From DASYAN01 sp963727755 (GTDB lineage Bacteria > Chloroflexota > Ktedonobacteria > Ktedonobacterales > Ktedonobacteraceae): a DNA stretch of 64,000 bases. The notes beneath the pieces are model-generated. The model worked only from the letters and a program-made list of their open reading frames with translations, was not told the DNA's origin and made no database searches. Where the stretch lies: contig CAVSHN010000014.1 of assembly GCA_963727755.1 (NCBI GenBank), positions 186,001-250,000 of the forward strand, written 5' to 3'. Shown here piece by piece: positions 37,367-45,542 of this stretch; the stretch's first letter is position 1; each line of letters begins with the position of its first letter. The translations under genes were made by a program, and so were the position numbers.

Positions 37367-38206
37367 TTAGGATACCGACTCCTGGGGAACCATGACCTCT
37401 GTCTCTACTTGCGGGGAACCATGACTTATCCGACGTCGTAACCACTGGTAGTAAGCTGAGAGATCCCACAATTTACCACCAGAAGCGGTCAAATTGCACT
37501 CGATACTGGTGCGGAAATCCTGGGCATTCTTCCCTTCAAACCAAGTTACACCACTGCCGATAGCATTTATGCTATGGGCATCGCTATTACCTACCTCTGG
37601 TAGACCGTAGCGTTCGCGGTTCGCTCCCCTTGCAACGTAGTTAGAATAGATGCCACAGAAACTTGCATTCCACGTTTCTATGCCATCGAACCAGACATCC
37701 TTTGAACGGTGAATGCGATCCATAACGTGACGTTGGCAGCTATGGCGGAAAAAGCGGTGGAGCGGATGTGCAATCACTGCTAGCCCACCCTGTTGGTGGA
37801 TCAAGTCGATGCTCTCCTCCATACTCAAGCCGGGCCGGATGCGTTTCTCAATAAAGAGACCTAGCAAGTGACCTTCGCGAGTAGTGATTTCTTCACCAAC
37901 GATGAAATCAAACCGATAGGATCTCTTGCCCCAGAGGTCCTGTGCATGCAATGCTCCTTCAATACAATCATGGTCAGTGATAGCAATCACATCCAGGTCA
38001 GTATGCAGCTGGACATGCTCTAAAATTTCTTCGATAGTACCGCAGCCATCGCTATAGGTACTATGCATATGGGTATCTGCTTTGCCATGTTTCCCTGCCT
38101 GATAAGCCTGTTCTGCTGTCATCTTGCCATGTTTCTTCAGCATGGCCGTACCTGTGGATGTTCGTTCAATTCGGGTAACTGCCTGATCTCGTTTGCTGGT
38201 TTCCAT
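37367..38206 (-). CDS. PHP-domain phosphoesterase
   Basis: A 279-residue metal-dependent hydrolase of the PHP family. The metal ligands are visible in order: ADTHMHSTYSDG, ITDHDCIEG, the Glu of IVGEEITTREGHLLGLF, AVIAHPLHRF and EVGNSDAH. Such stand-alone PHP proteins hydrolyse nucleotides or phosphate esters. AAGGAATT before ATG 38206 supports the start. It may be in one unit with the CDP-alcohol transferase 96 bp downstream. Confidence 0.85.
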   Translation of the reverse strand: METSKRDQAVTRIERTSTGTAMLKKHGKMTAEQAYQAGKHGKADTHMHSTYSDGCGTIEEILEHVQLHTDLDVIAITDHDCIEGALHAQDLWGKRSYRFDFIVGEEITTREGHLLGLFIEKRIRPGLSMEESIDLIHQQGGLAVIAHPLHRFFRHSCQRHVMDRIHRSKDVWFDGIETWNASFCGIYSNYVARGANRERYGLPEVGNSDAHSINAIGSGVTWFEGKNAQDFRTSIECNLTASGGKLWDLSAYYQWLRRRISHGSPQVETEVMVPQESVS

Positions 38207-38276
38207 GTAATTCCTTCTCTGGATTGGTTTGTCTATCCAACTCTGATGTAGCTTTCTCGCTCATTGGGGAGCGTAC

Positions 38277-38633
38277 CTATTCCTCTGATCCCACATCTGC
38301 CTCAATCAATTCGGGTCCCATGAGCAACGAATCCATCGCTATGTTTGGATCGATGAGACTTTCAAGGCGTTGTATACACTGGTGAAAACGTTCTAGGTTG
38401 AGAGAACAGTAGACCTGTCGGCCACTGCGGCGCATCTGGATCAAGCCAGCATGCCGGAGTTTCCGTAAGTGCCATGAAACCAATGGCTGGCTAATGTTCA
38501 GATGATCAGCCAGATCTGTCACTGTCACTGCTTCCTGGCGTGCCAAATGATAGATAATGGTTAGGCGAGCCACTCCAGCCAACACCTTGATCATTCGTTT
38601 GAGGTCTCGCCAGTCATCCATCATCTCTTCCAT
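38277..38633 (-). CDS. ArsR-family transcription regulator
   Basis: A 118-residue winged-helix protein: RMIKVLAGVARLTIIYHLAR, then the HTH VTDLADHLNISQPLVSWHLR and the wing RHAGLIQMRRSGRQVYCSLN. The metal-binding ELCVCDL motif of classic ArsR is missing, so it may sense something else. It precedes the PHP and CDP-alcohol transferase genes and could be part of that unit (70 bp gap). Confidence 0.87.
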   Translation of the reverse strand: MEEMMDDWRDLKRMIKVLAGVARLTIIYHLARQEAVTVTDLADHLNISQPLVSWHLRKLRHAGLIQMRRSGRQVYCSLNLERFHQCIQRLESLIDPNIAMDSLLMGPELIEADVGSEE

Positions 38634-38774
38634 TACTCTTTTAGATTGATTAAAACATAAAGTTATATTTATATTTTAAATTGTGGATAATGGATGTGTC
38701 AAGTGGGCTCCCCCAAAAGTAACTGGATGGGGGTGTGCCTTTTTTTGTAAAGAGGCGGCAAGGCGACAAAGATA

Positions 38775-38847
38775 TTGTAATCCCAAGTATTCTATGCTAT
38801 ACTAGCCTCGTCAAGTGTTGCAAACCAGTTGACAGGTGTGCTATACT
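38775..38847 (+). promoter_or_regulatory. Tandem promoters of tRNA-Lys
   Basis: TTGTAA-N17-TATACT (about 38775-38803) and TTGCAA-N18-TATACT (38818-38847) both point to the tRNA. The two -10 regions share the context GCTATACTA...TCAAG, suggesting a duplicated promoter. Confidence 0.55.
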
Positions 38848-38858
38848 AATCCCATCAA

Positions 38859-38930
38859 GCCTACGTAGCTCAATGGCAGAGCAGCGCACTCTTAATGCGA
38901 CGGTTGGAGGTTCGACTCCTCTCGTGGGCA
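38859..38930 (+). tRNA. tRNA-Lys (anticodon CTT)
   Basis: A 72-base cloverleaf: acceptor arms GCCTACG and CGTGGGC, D-arm with AGCTCAATGGCAGAGC, anticodon loop CTCTTAA (anticodon CTT), and T-arm GGAGGTTCGACTCC. The discriminator is A and CCA is not encoded. It stands alone behind a strong promoter. Confidence 0.95.
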
Positions 38931-38976
38931 CTTTCTTCTTCCCATTTCCCCTCTACTGGCACACGTCGAATGCAAT

Positions 38977-40524
38977 TCATTTCCCATCATATAGGGCCCC
39001 CGAGTTTGCTATCAATAATTTGCCTCCATTGTAGCTAGCAGGTGTCTCTATTGCTATTGGTAGCGTAAACGTGATGCGTGTTCCCTGCCCAAGGGTACTC
39101 TCAGCCCAAATGTTGCCACCGTGCGCTGTGATAATCGCTTTCACAATTGAGAGTCCCAGGCCGCTACCTCCAGTAGAAGTTGTCCGTGAGCGGTCGGCGC
39201 GGTAGAAGCGCTCAAAAATGTGGGACAGGGCGGTGGCTGCAATACCTGTGCCAGTATCGCTGACCCAAGTGAGTAAATAATGGCTTTGTACTGTAGCTCC
39301 GACTCGGATAGTTCCTTCAGCTGGTGTGTGGCGGCGGGCGTTGTCCAAGAGGTTGAGCAGAACCTGCGTGACGCGATCGCTGTCGGCTATGACCTGTGGC
39401 GTGGATGGCTTGATATCGTTATACACATGAATACCTTGTTGTTCACACTCAGGTGCAATCACCGCAATTGTCTCGTCGACCAGAGCATGCATATCCAATG
39501 GGGCGAGATCGAGTTTTGTATGACCAGCTTCCAGCGAGGTCATTTGCTGAATATCGGCGACCAGACGACGTAGGCGCTGTACTTCTCGTCCGATGCGTTG
39601 TGCAATTTCCTGGCGTTCATCTGAATTGGAGATGACATTATCGGCCAGGGCTTCGCTAAAGCCCTGAATTGCGGTAAGCGGCGTAGCCAGATCATGGGCA
39701 ATATTGGCAATGAGGTCGCGACGCACTTGATCCTGACGACGCAATTCTGTAATATCGGCCTCGATCGTATCTGCCATTTCATTGAAAGTGAGTCCGAGGT
39801 ATCCTAATTCATCGAGTGTTTTGGGTAAGGAGACGCGCTGGGTATATTTTCCTTGCTTCATTTGCTCGGCTGCTATTGTTAGATCCTTCAGTGGCTGAGT
39901 AAACCGTCGCACAAGCAGGATGCTTGTACACAGAGCAACAGCAGCAACTACTAGACTAGCAATCAGAATAGCTTGGTTGATTTGCTAAATCTGCTGCAAG
40001 AAACCAAATTTTGGTGATGAGAATTGCGGCTGGGCTAAAAACATTGCACCGACTATCTGGTTATGGATTCGTAAGGGAGAACTAATATAGATTGAAGAAA
40101 TATTACCGCCGTCAGGGGCAGCGAGTTGTATTTCGCCGAAATCTGTGCTTTGTCCGTGTAATGCCTGATTGAGTGCCTGGATAAGTGTTGCATTGTTGCA
40201 GTTTTCAGTGCCTGCGCCGATAAATGCTTGCAAACATTCGGGCGTTTTTTCGCCATTCATCTGTAGTGCGAGCAGACTGCCTGGCTCAAAAAGGCTACCT
40301 GCAAAATGATGACCACGGGAAAATATCCAGCCATGTTCTAGGTTTGCTTCTACCGCATATGCAGTGTTTTGGAGTCGATGTTTTTGGAGATTAACGTAGT
40401 AGTTTTGTACTGCCCATGAGACCGCAAAACTCAACACGAGGACCGTCCCGAGGATGACAGCTAAGTAGCTCAGGACGAGTTTTGTTCTGAGGCTTAATGC
40501 GGAATGGGAAATATGGCTCTCCAT
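38977..40524 (-). pseudogene. Sensor histidine kinase interrupted by an in-frame amber codon
   Basis: From ATG 40524 (GAGGAG 7 bases upstream) the frame encodes a membrane helix (LVLSYLAVILGTVLVLSF), an outer sensor region of about 140 residues, then a TAG at codon 180 (39985-39987). The same frame runs on without any shift: a second helix (AILIASLVVAAVALCTSILL), HAMP (RRFTQPLKDLTIAAEQM), the H-box NIAHDLATPLTAIQGF and ATPase boxes NLLDNARRHTP, DTGTGI and GGSGLGLSIV. The full protein would have 515 residues. TAG ends other genes here, so it is not recoded. Partner regulator lies 12 bp upstream and is intact. Confidence 0.8.
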
Positions 40525-40535
40525 ACAGGTTCTCC

Positions 40536-41276
40536 TCATGTGCGAGGTGTAGATGGACTTGGCTCAACAACGAATTTATAGCCCACGCCCCAAACTGTCT
40601 GAATATGATGTGGAATGCCTGGAATGCTCTCAAGCTTTTTGCGTACGGTGCCAATATGCACATCAACAGTACGACCATCGCCCAGATAGCTGTAGCCCCA
40701 CACCTGATTGAGCAGAGTCTCTCGTGTGAAAACGCGATCTGGCATTGAGGCAAGAGCAACAAGTAAATCGAACTCCTTAGCTGTTAGTGTGACGATTTGC
40801 CCATTGGCAATGACTTTGCGGGCGGGAATGTTGATTATCAGGGCTCCGAAACGTAGCTCGCTAGTGTCCATTGGCTCCTGCTCTGCTTTGGCTGGCTTAT
40901 CTGCGTCGGCCACGGTTACTGCACTTCGACGCAAGATGGCTTTGACACGGCTTACCAGCTCGCGCGGGCTAAACGGTTTAATCAGGTAATCATCGGCTCC
41001 TAACTCTAATCCCTGGATGCGGTCTTCTTCTCCCTGGCGTGCTGTCAGCATAAGAATGGGTGTATTTGCCCAGCTACGAATGCGCCTACAAACCTCCATC
41101 CCTTCCAGTCCTGGCAGCATCAAGTCAAGAATAACCAGATCAGGATGTTCACGGGCATGCAGTTCTAGTCCGGTGATACCATCGCCAGCACTGATCACGC
41201 TGTAGTCGGCTTGCTCCAGATAGAGCCGGATGACCTGGATAATGTTGGCTTCATCCTCGATAATGAGTATTTTCAT
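40536..41276 (-). CDS. OmpR/PhoB-family response regulator
   Basis: A 246-residue regulator with receiver (IIEDEANIIQVIRLYLEQAD, phospho-Asp in LVILDLMLPGLEGMEV, KPFSPRELVSRVKAILRR) and winged-helix output domain (LTAKEFDLLVALASMPDRVF, VWGYSYLGDGRTVDVHIGTV). AGGAG before ATG 41276 fixes the start. It is followed by its cognate histidine kinase gene, which has an internal stop codon. The signal is unknown; the kinase has a periplasmic-type sensor domain. Confidence 0.9.
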   Translation of the reverse strand: MKILIIEDEANIIQVIRLYLEQADYSVISAGDGITGLELHAREHPDLVILDLMLPGLEGMEVCRRIRSWANTPILMLTARQGEEDRIQGLELGADDYLIKPFSPRELVSRVKAILRRSAVTVADADKPAKAEQEPMDTSELRFGALIINIPARKVIANGQIVTLTAKEFDLLVALASMPDRVFTRETLLNQVWGYSYLGDGRTVDVHIGTVRKKLESIPGIPHHIQTVWGVGYKFVVEPSPSTPRT

Positions 41277-41359
41277 ACGGTTCTCCTGATAGTAGTTTCG
41301 CATGTCCGTGTGAAGTAATTAGCAAAAATGTGTTAAGATTTCATCAAATTTACGACCTC

Positions 41360-41941
41360 TTATTTATTAATTAGCCATTTCATATATCCCAGGCGCTCCA
41401 ACGCCATGTACGCAGCAGCAATCTGGCCCTGAACGAGGAAACGCTCGCTGTGAAGCAGTTCGAGTAGTTCTTGTGGCGTGACCAGAATGTTTTCAATTAT
41501 CTCAGAGGGATCAATTTTTTGCTCGCCTGTCTTGCGTACATTGCGTGCTAAGTACCACCAAATTCTTGTCTCGGCATTAGTAGGATTTGCCAACATATGC
41601 GCAAGAAACTCTGTTTGCCCCGGATCAACACTATAGCCTGTCTCTTCCATCAATTCGCGCTGTGCCGCCTTTAGAGGATCATCTTCGTGCTCATCAAGGC
41701 CACCAGCAGGGAATTCAATTACCTCCAAACCAATGCCATGCTTATACTGCTTATTAAGAATGAAATAGCCATCTTCGGTTAGCGGCACGATACCGACCCA
41801 GCCCGGATTCTCGATGATGTAGTAATCGGGGAGGATTGTGCCCTCTGGAAGCTTAACGCGCTCACTACGGATTTTCAAAAAAGGTGTGTCAAGGACTTTT
41901 CTAGATGAAAGCACTTGCCATGGGCTATCTTTTGGTTTCAT
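41360..41941 (-). CDS. Nudix hydrolase, ADP-ribose pyrophosphatase type
   Basis: A 193-residue protein with the complete Nudix box, GGLDEHEDDPLKAAQRELME followed by ETGY, which binds Mg and cleaves nucleoside diphosphates linked to another group. The N-terminal SERVKLPEGTILPDYYIIEN and the position of the box fit the ADP-ribose pyrophosphatase subfamily. It stands alone between the response regulator and tlyA. Confidence 0.88.
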   Translation of the reverse strand: MKPKDSPWQVLSSRKVLDTPFLKIRSERVKLPEGTILPDYYIIENPGWVGIVPLTEDGYFILNKQYKHGIGLEVIEFPAGGLDEHEDDPLKAAQRELMEETGYSVDPGQTEFLAHMLANPTNAETRIWWYLARNVRKTGEQKIDPSEIIENILVTPQELLELLHSERFLVQGQIAAAYMALERLGYMKWLINK

Positions 41942-42027
41942 CGATACTCTCTTCTATCCTTCCAAGTGTGAGGGGAATATTGCTCTCTATATTGTACCCG
42001 AAACTCGATAACATTTGTACAGATGGG

Positions 42028-42819
42028 TCAGTTAGGCCATAGGGGGTCTATGATTCCTCCGCTGAGCGAAATTTCAGGTAGAAAGAGAAACTCGCGATTG
42101 CCCTCACGTCCAAGGATAGGAGAATCACTTTGGCCTGCCACCTCCAAAGGAGTGTGCAGGCCAATCCACTCTTCTAGTTCCAGCAGGACACGGCGATGAA
42201 CCTGCGGATCACTGATAATGCCTCTACCACGATCGGCTTCAGCCTTACCCGCTTCAAACTGTGGTTTGACCAGACTGACAATCCATGTTGTTGCTGTTGG
42301 CATAAGTAGCGGCACCAGTGCTGGAAGGACCAGACGCAACGAGATAAACGAGACATCGATAGTGGCACATTGCATCGGCTCGGGAAGAGATACCAGATGA
42401 CGGATATTGGTACGTTCCATAACCACGACACGGGGATCATTACGCAACTCCCAGGCTAGTTGTCCATACCCAACATCGATAGCATAGACACGTCGTGCTC
42501 CACGTTCTAACAGACATTGTGTAAAGCCACCCGTCGAGGCTCCCACATCAATAGCGGTCAGGCCAGTTGGATTGAGTTGAAAGGTATCAAGGGCTTTTTC
42601 AAGTTTGAGACCGCCTCTGCTAACATATTTGAGTTCCGGTGTAGTTTTGACCACATGGCAATCCGCATCCGACTGGATGAGCGTCCCGGGCTTATCCACC
42701 ACACGGTCCCCCACATAGACCTGACCAGCCATGATGATAGCTCGTGCTCGTTCGCGGCTAGCTGCCAGTCCCCGTCGTACCAGTGCTACATCTAACCGCT
42801 CTTTGTTCGCTGCCATCAT
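42028..42819 (-). CDS. tlyA: TlyA-family rRNA 2'-O-methyltransferase
   Basis: A 263-residue protein: an S4 RNA-binding domain (ERLDVALVRRGLAASRERAR, IMAGQVYVGDRVVDKPG) followed by an FtsJ-like SAM domain (AIDVGASTGGFTQCLLERGA, VYAIDVGYGQLAWEL, ATIDVSFISLRLVLPAL, VKPQFEAG). TlyA methylates 16S C1409 and/or 23S C1920 in mycobacteria and affects capreomycin sensitivity. AAGG 14 bases before ATG 42819 supports this start rather than the longer frame. Confidence 0.9.
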   Translation of the reverse strand: MMAANKERLDVALVRRGLAASRERARAIIMAGQVYVGDRVVDKPGTLIQSDADCHVVKTTPELKYVSRGGLKLEKALDTFQLNPTGLTAIDVGASTGGFTQCLLERGARRVYAIDVGYGQLAWELRNDPRVVVMERTNIRHLVSLPEPMQCATIDVSFISLRLVLPALVPLLMPTATTWIVSLVKPQFEAGKAEADRGRGIISDPQVHRRVLLELEEWIGLHTPLEVAGQSDSPILGREGNREFLFLPEISLSGGIIDPLWPN

Positions 42820-42878
42820 GCGTTCTCTGCCTTTCAGAATTATCACCTTACAAGGATTCTAGCAGGCCTGAAGGCGAT

Positions 42879-43232
42879 TTACAAGTGATCCTGTGGCAGG
42901 GGGGAAAAGTACTGAAGATGCACGGATGATGAGAGGGTTTCTCTTATCTGGACAAGTGGGGGATGTCTCAGGAAGGCAAAGGAACAGAGACAGCCTAATG
43001 TCAGCACCAAAGCGAGGGCAGTAAAAGGAATGCGGCGCTTTTTGCTCTTTTCCACTGATCGCAGACTAGGATGGCTTGCTTGCTTCTGCGGTGTTGAAAG
43101 ATTGCTCTCTGCAAGCTTGCCAACGAGTGTTTGTTGTTCTGCCGTCTGCTTTGTTGAGAGGAACGTGTCTCTTGTCAAGACAAGAGATTCTCGCTGGTAT
43201 GCTCTGACTGTCTCTTTCATTGTTTCTTCCAT
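42879..43232 (-). CDS. Small membrane protein, function unknown
   Basis: A 117-residue protein with a polar head, a basic stretch (KSKKRRIPF) and one membrane helix (TALALVLTLGCLCSFAFL), then a short outer tail. No family recognised. The ribosome site is weak; ATG 43220, four codons later, has GGAAG at good distance. It reads in the same direction as tlyA, 60 bp upstream of it. Confidence 0.5.
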   Translation of the reverse strand: MEETMKETVRAYQRESLVLTRDTFLSTKQTAEQQTLVGKLAESNLSTPQKQASHPSLRSVEKSKKRRIPFTALALVLTLGCLCSFAFLRHPPLVQIRETLSSSVHLQYFSPLPQDHL

Positions 43233-43333
43233 TTCTGGCAGTTAAGAGAACCATATTCTCGCGATAGTTCTCTGCGCCCTTGTGCTCTTTTAGGAGAATA
43301 GCCAGATGGAAGACTCTTTAGGGATAGCAAGAG

Positions 43334-43561
43334 AGATGTGCTTTCCTCTGGCTAAAACATTTAGGCAAGCGTCAAGTTGAGGGTAGATTGAGTTGACAGT
43401 TTGAAGAGTCACAGATATCTCTAAAGCCTCTTGGCAAGGCACTTTCTGCGATTCAGTTTGTCAGAAACTGTCAACCAGGTTTGACGCATGCCTTAAAGAA
43501 TATATCCGTTACTTTTTCAATCAGAGAATAGCGATAAAGATGTGCTTTCCTATGGCTAAAA
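43334..43561. repeat. Direct repeats flanking nested inverted repeats
   Basis: AGATGTGCTTTCCTCTGGCT plus AAAA (43334-43357) recurs with one mismatch at 43538-43561. Between them are nested inverted repeats: AGGCAAGCGTCAA/TTGACGCATGCCT (outer, imperfect) and GTTGACAGTTT/AAACTGTCAAC (inner). No gene in the gap 43233-43680 is convincing. Confidence 0.5.
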
Positions 43562-43680
43562 TCTCCTTCTTCTTTGCCAAGCTCCCTCTTCGTCCATTTC
43601 CAATTAGAATCACCCTTTAATAAAGAGAATACCTGATCAATGAGGACATTTTCAAGCAAAAAAAGGGACATTTTCAAGCA

Positions 43681-43711
43681 AAAAAGGGACATTCGGAAAA
43701 TGTCCCTTTTT
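43681..43711. terminator. Terminator after the ybdK-like gene
   Basis: AAAAAGGGACATT and AATGTCCCTTTTT form a 13-bp stem 30 bp past the stop codon on the minus strand, with T-runs on both strands. The left side also repeats GGGACATTTTCAAGCAAAAA in tandem. Confidence 0.8.
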
Positions 43712-43740
43712 CTATAGGGGTAACAAGTTTCCTCCGTTAC

Positions 43741-44864
43741 TTAGAGCACAGGATCTAAGGCAATACCCTCCATCGCTGTTTGCAATAGATAGTCAGTCAC
43801 GGCATTTGCATCATTTGTTTCGCTATAGATGGCTAGCTGACGATCCGCCCCTGTCCCTCGGGAATCCTCTAGCAGAGCACGCAGGTAATGGATTTCGCGC
43901 CGAATGTTCAAATCATCCAACACGTCGTCCACAAAATCAAGTAAATCACTAATAGATTCTCTCATGCTTAAACGCCGATTATGCCCAAAATCAATGATCT
44001 GGGCATCTAGCCCATAACGAGCTGCCCGCCACTTGTTCTCTTCGATATAGTGGCTGGGAAACACAATTGTCTGTATGTTCCGTGTGTAGAGCCAGCTTAA
44101 TTTTGCCACGAGTGCTTGGCAGAGAGCTGCTAGCGCAATTAAATCCTCGATCGTTGCAGGCATATCACAGACGCGAAACTCAATGGTCTTAAAAAACGGA
44201 TGTGGGCGAATATCCCACCAAATCTTCTTTGCATTATCAATGCAGCCGCTCTTTACAAGATCGCCCACATAGCGATCAAACTCGGCTGTTGACGTGAAAG
44301 CCTGGGGAATGCCAGTACGAGGATAAGTTCTCCATATAACAGGACGATACGACTTTATGCCGGAGTTGCGGCCTGCCCAAAAGGGAGAGTTGGAGGAGAG
44401 AGCAAGTAGGTGAGGAAGCCAGGTACGCAATTGATTTATGAGGGGAATTGCCATCTCATGCTGGCCAATTCCGACATGTACATGCAAGCCAAAACCATTG
44501 TCGAGCGTGACACGTCCTGGTACTCCTCCAGGACTTCCTCATAACGATGCTGTCGAGTAAGATGCTGATCTTGCCAATGCGATGTTGGATGAGTTCCTGC
44601 CCTAATAAATGCTAGACCGTCTTCTTCCAACAATTGGGCTAATGTGTTGATCTTCTGCTGCAGGTCGAGGCGCAAGGCTGTAATATTGGGGCAGATGTGA
44701 GTATTCAGTTCTACGAAGCACTGCAATTTCTCTGCCTTGATATTATCACCAAAGGTCAGTCTTCCTTTGTCTAGGATTGTATGAATGTGCGAAACAAGCT
44801 GGCCTGTATTTCTGTCTACCATCTGAATCTCTTCTTCGATGCCGAGGGTAAATTGAGAGTTCAT
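43741..44864 (-). pseudogene. YbdK-type carboxylate-amine (glutamate-cysteine) ligase, frameshifted
   Basis: Two frames together give a 374-residue YbdK-type GCS2 enzyme. The first, from ATG 44864 (AAAGGAG upstream), holds FTLGIEEEIQMVDRNTGQL and VELNTHICPNI; the second holds HVHVGIGQHEMAIPLINQLR, GRNSGIKSYRPVIWRTYPRT, NAKKIWWDIRPHPFFKTIEF and RVCDMPAT. The break is near 44490: adding one T to a four-T run restores MVFGLHVHVGI, the family sequence. These enzymes ligate glutamate to cysteine or related amines weakly. A base-calling error is possible because the break is in a short homopolymer. Confidence 0.8.
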
Positions 44865-44876
44865 AGCATTCTCCTT

Positions 44877-45143
44877 TCAGGGGCGGTGATTGGATGAATA
44901 TGGGTGTAAAGCACGAGCGGTATCAGTGGCGTTTTTGAATGATATGAGGTGTACTACCTTTCCTTTTGCGGATGTAAGGGGTGGGAATAGACTGGCCACA
45001 GGGGAAGGCAAAGATACATAGAGACTAGCGTTAGAGCCATAAAAGGCAATCAACAGGAGAATAACAAACAACGAGGCAAAACATGAAGCTACTGGGTAGT
45101 TGGTGTCTAAGTCTGACAACTGGTGGCGCACTATAGTACGCAA
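44877..45143 (-). CDS. Doubtful small membrane ORF
   Basis: An 88-residue frame from TTG 45143 with one hydrophobic stretch (FASLFVILLLIAFYG), ending 12 bp before the ybdK-like start. No ribosome site or family. It may be a leader or no gene at all. The rest of the gap 45144-45542 shows nothing further. Confidence 0.25.
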   Translation of the reverse strand: MRTIVRHQLSDLDTNYPVASCFASLFVILLLIAFYGSNASLYVSLPSPVASLFPPLTSAKGKVVHLISFKNATDTARALHPYSSNHRP

Positions 45144-45542
45144 ATCAGCATACAGGCACCTCTGAGTTCCCGTGTTCCTGCATAGATTGCACTAGCAGAG
45201 AACATTCTGGCAAAAATACCACTGAGGCTAACAGTCTACACAACTAGCTTGACTCTGTCAAGAGGATCATTTCCTTGGCTGTACTAGCAAGCGTCTTGAC
45301 CGTCACGATATGATTGGGTAAAACGTGTCATCCAACAAAGGGAATAACAGTGTCCAATAAAGAGAAATTGTATGCTCTTTCCAAAGGATAAGAGAGATCA
45401 AACGAGGCTAAAAGTGACTTTATGACATGAGATCACTTGCATATCTGACCCAGGAACTACTAGACTCTTTCAGCAAGACTTTGTGCCGATAGATAAAAAA
45501 GAGAAATGTATAGAACTATTCCGATTGAAAGGCAGTCTATCG

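Noticed and set aside
39985..39987. Use of TAG as a sense codon
   Set aside because: TAG is the stop of several intact genes (1584, 26430, 27186), so general recoding is not supported.
43471..43692. 73-aa minus-strand frame
   Set aside because: Its first half is made of the GGGACATTTTC tandem repeat next to the terminator; no coding signal.
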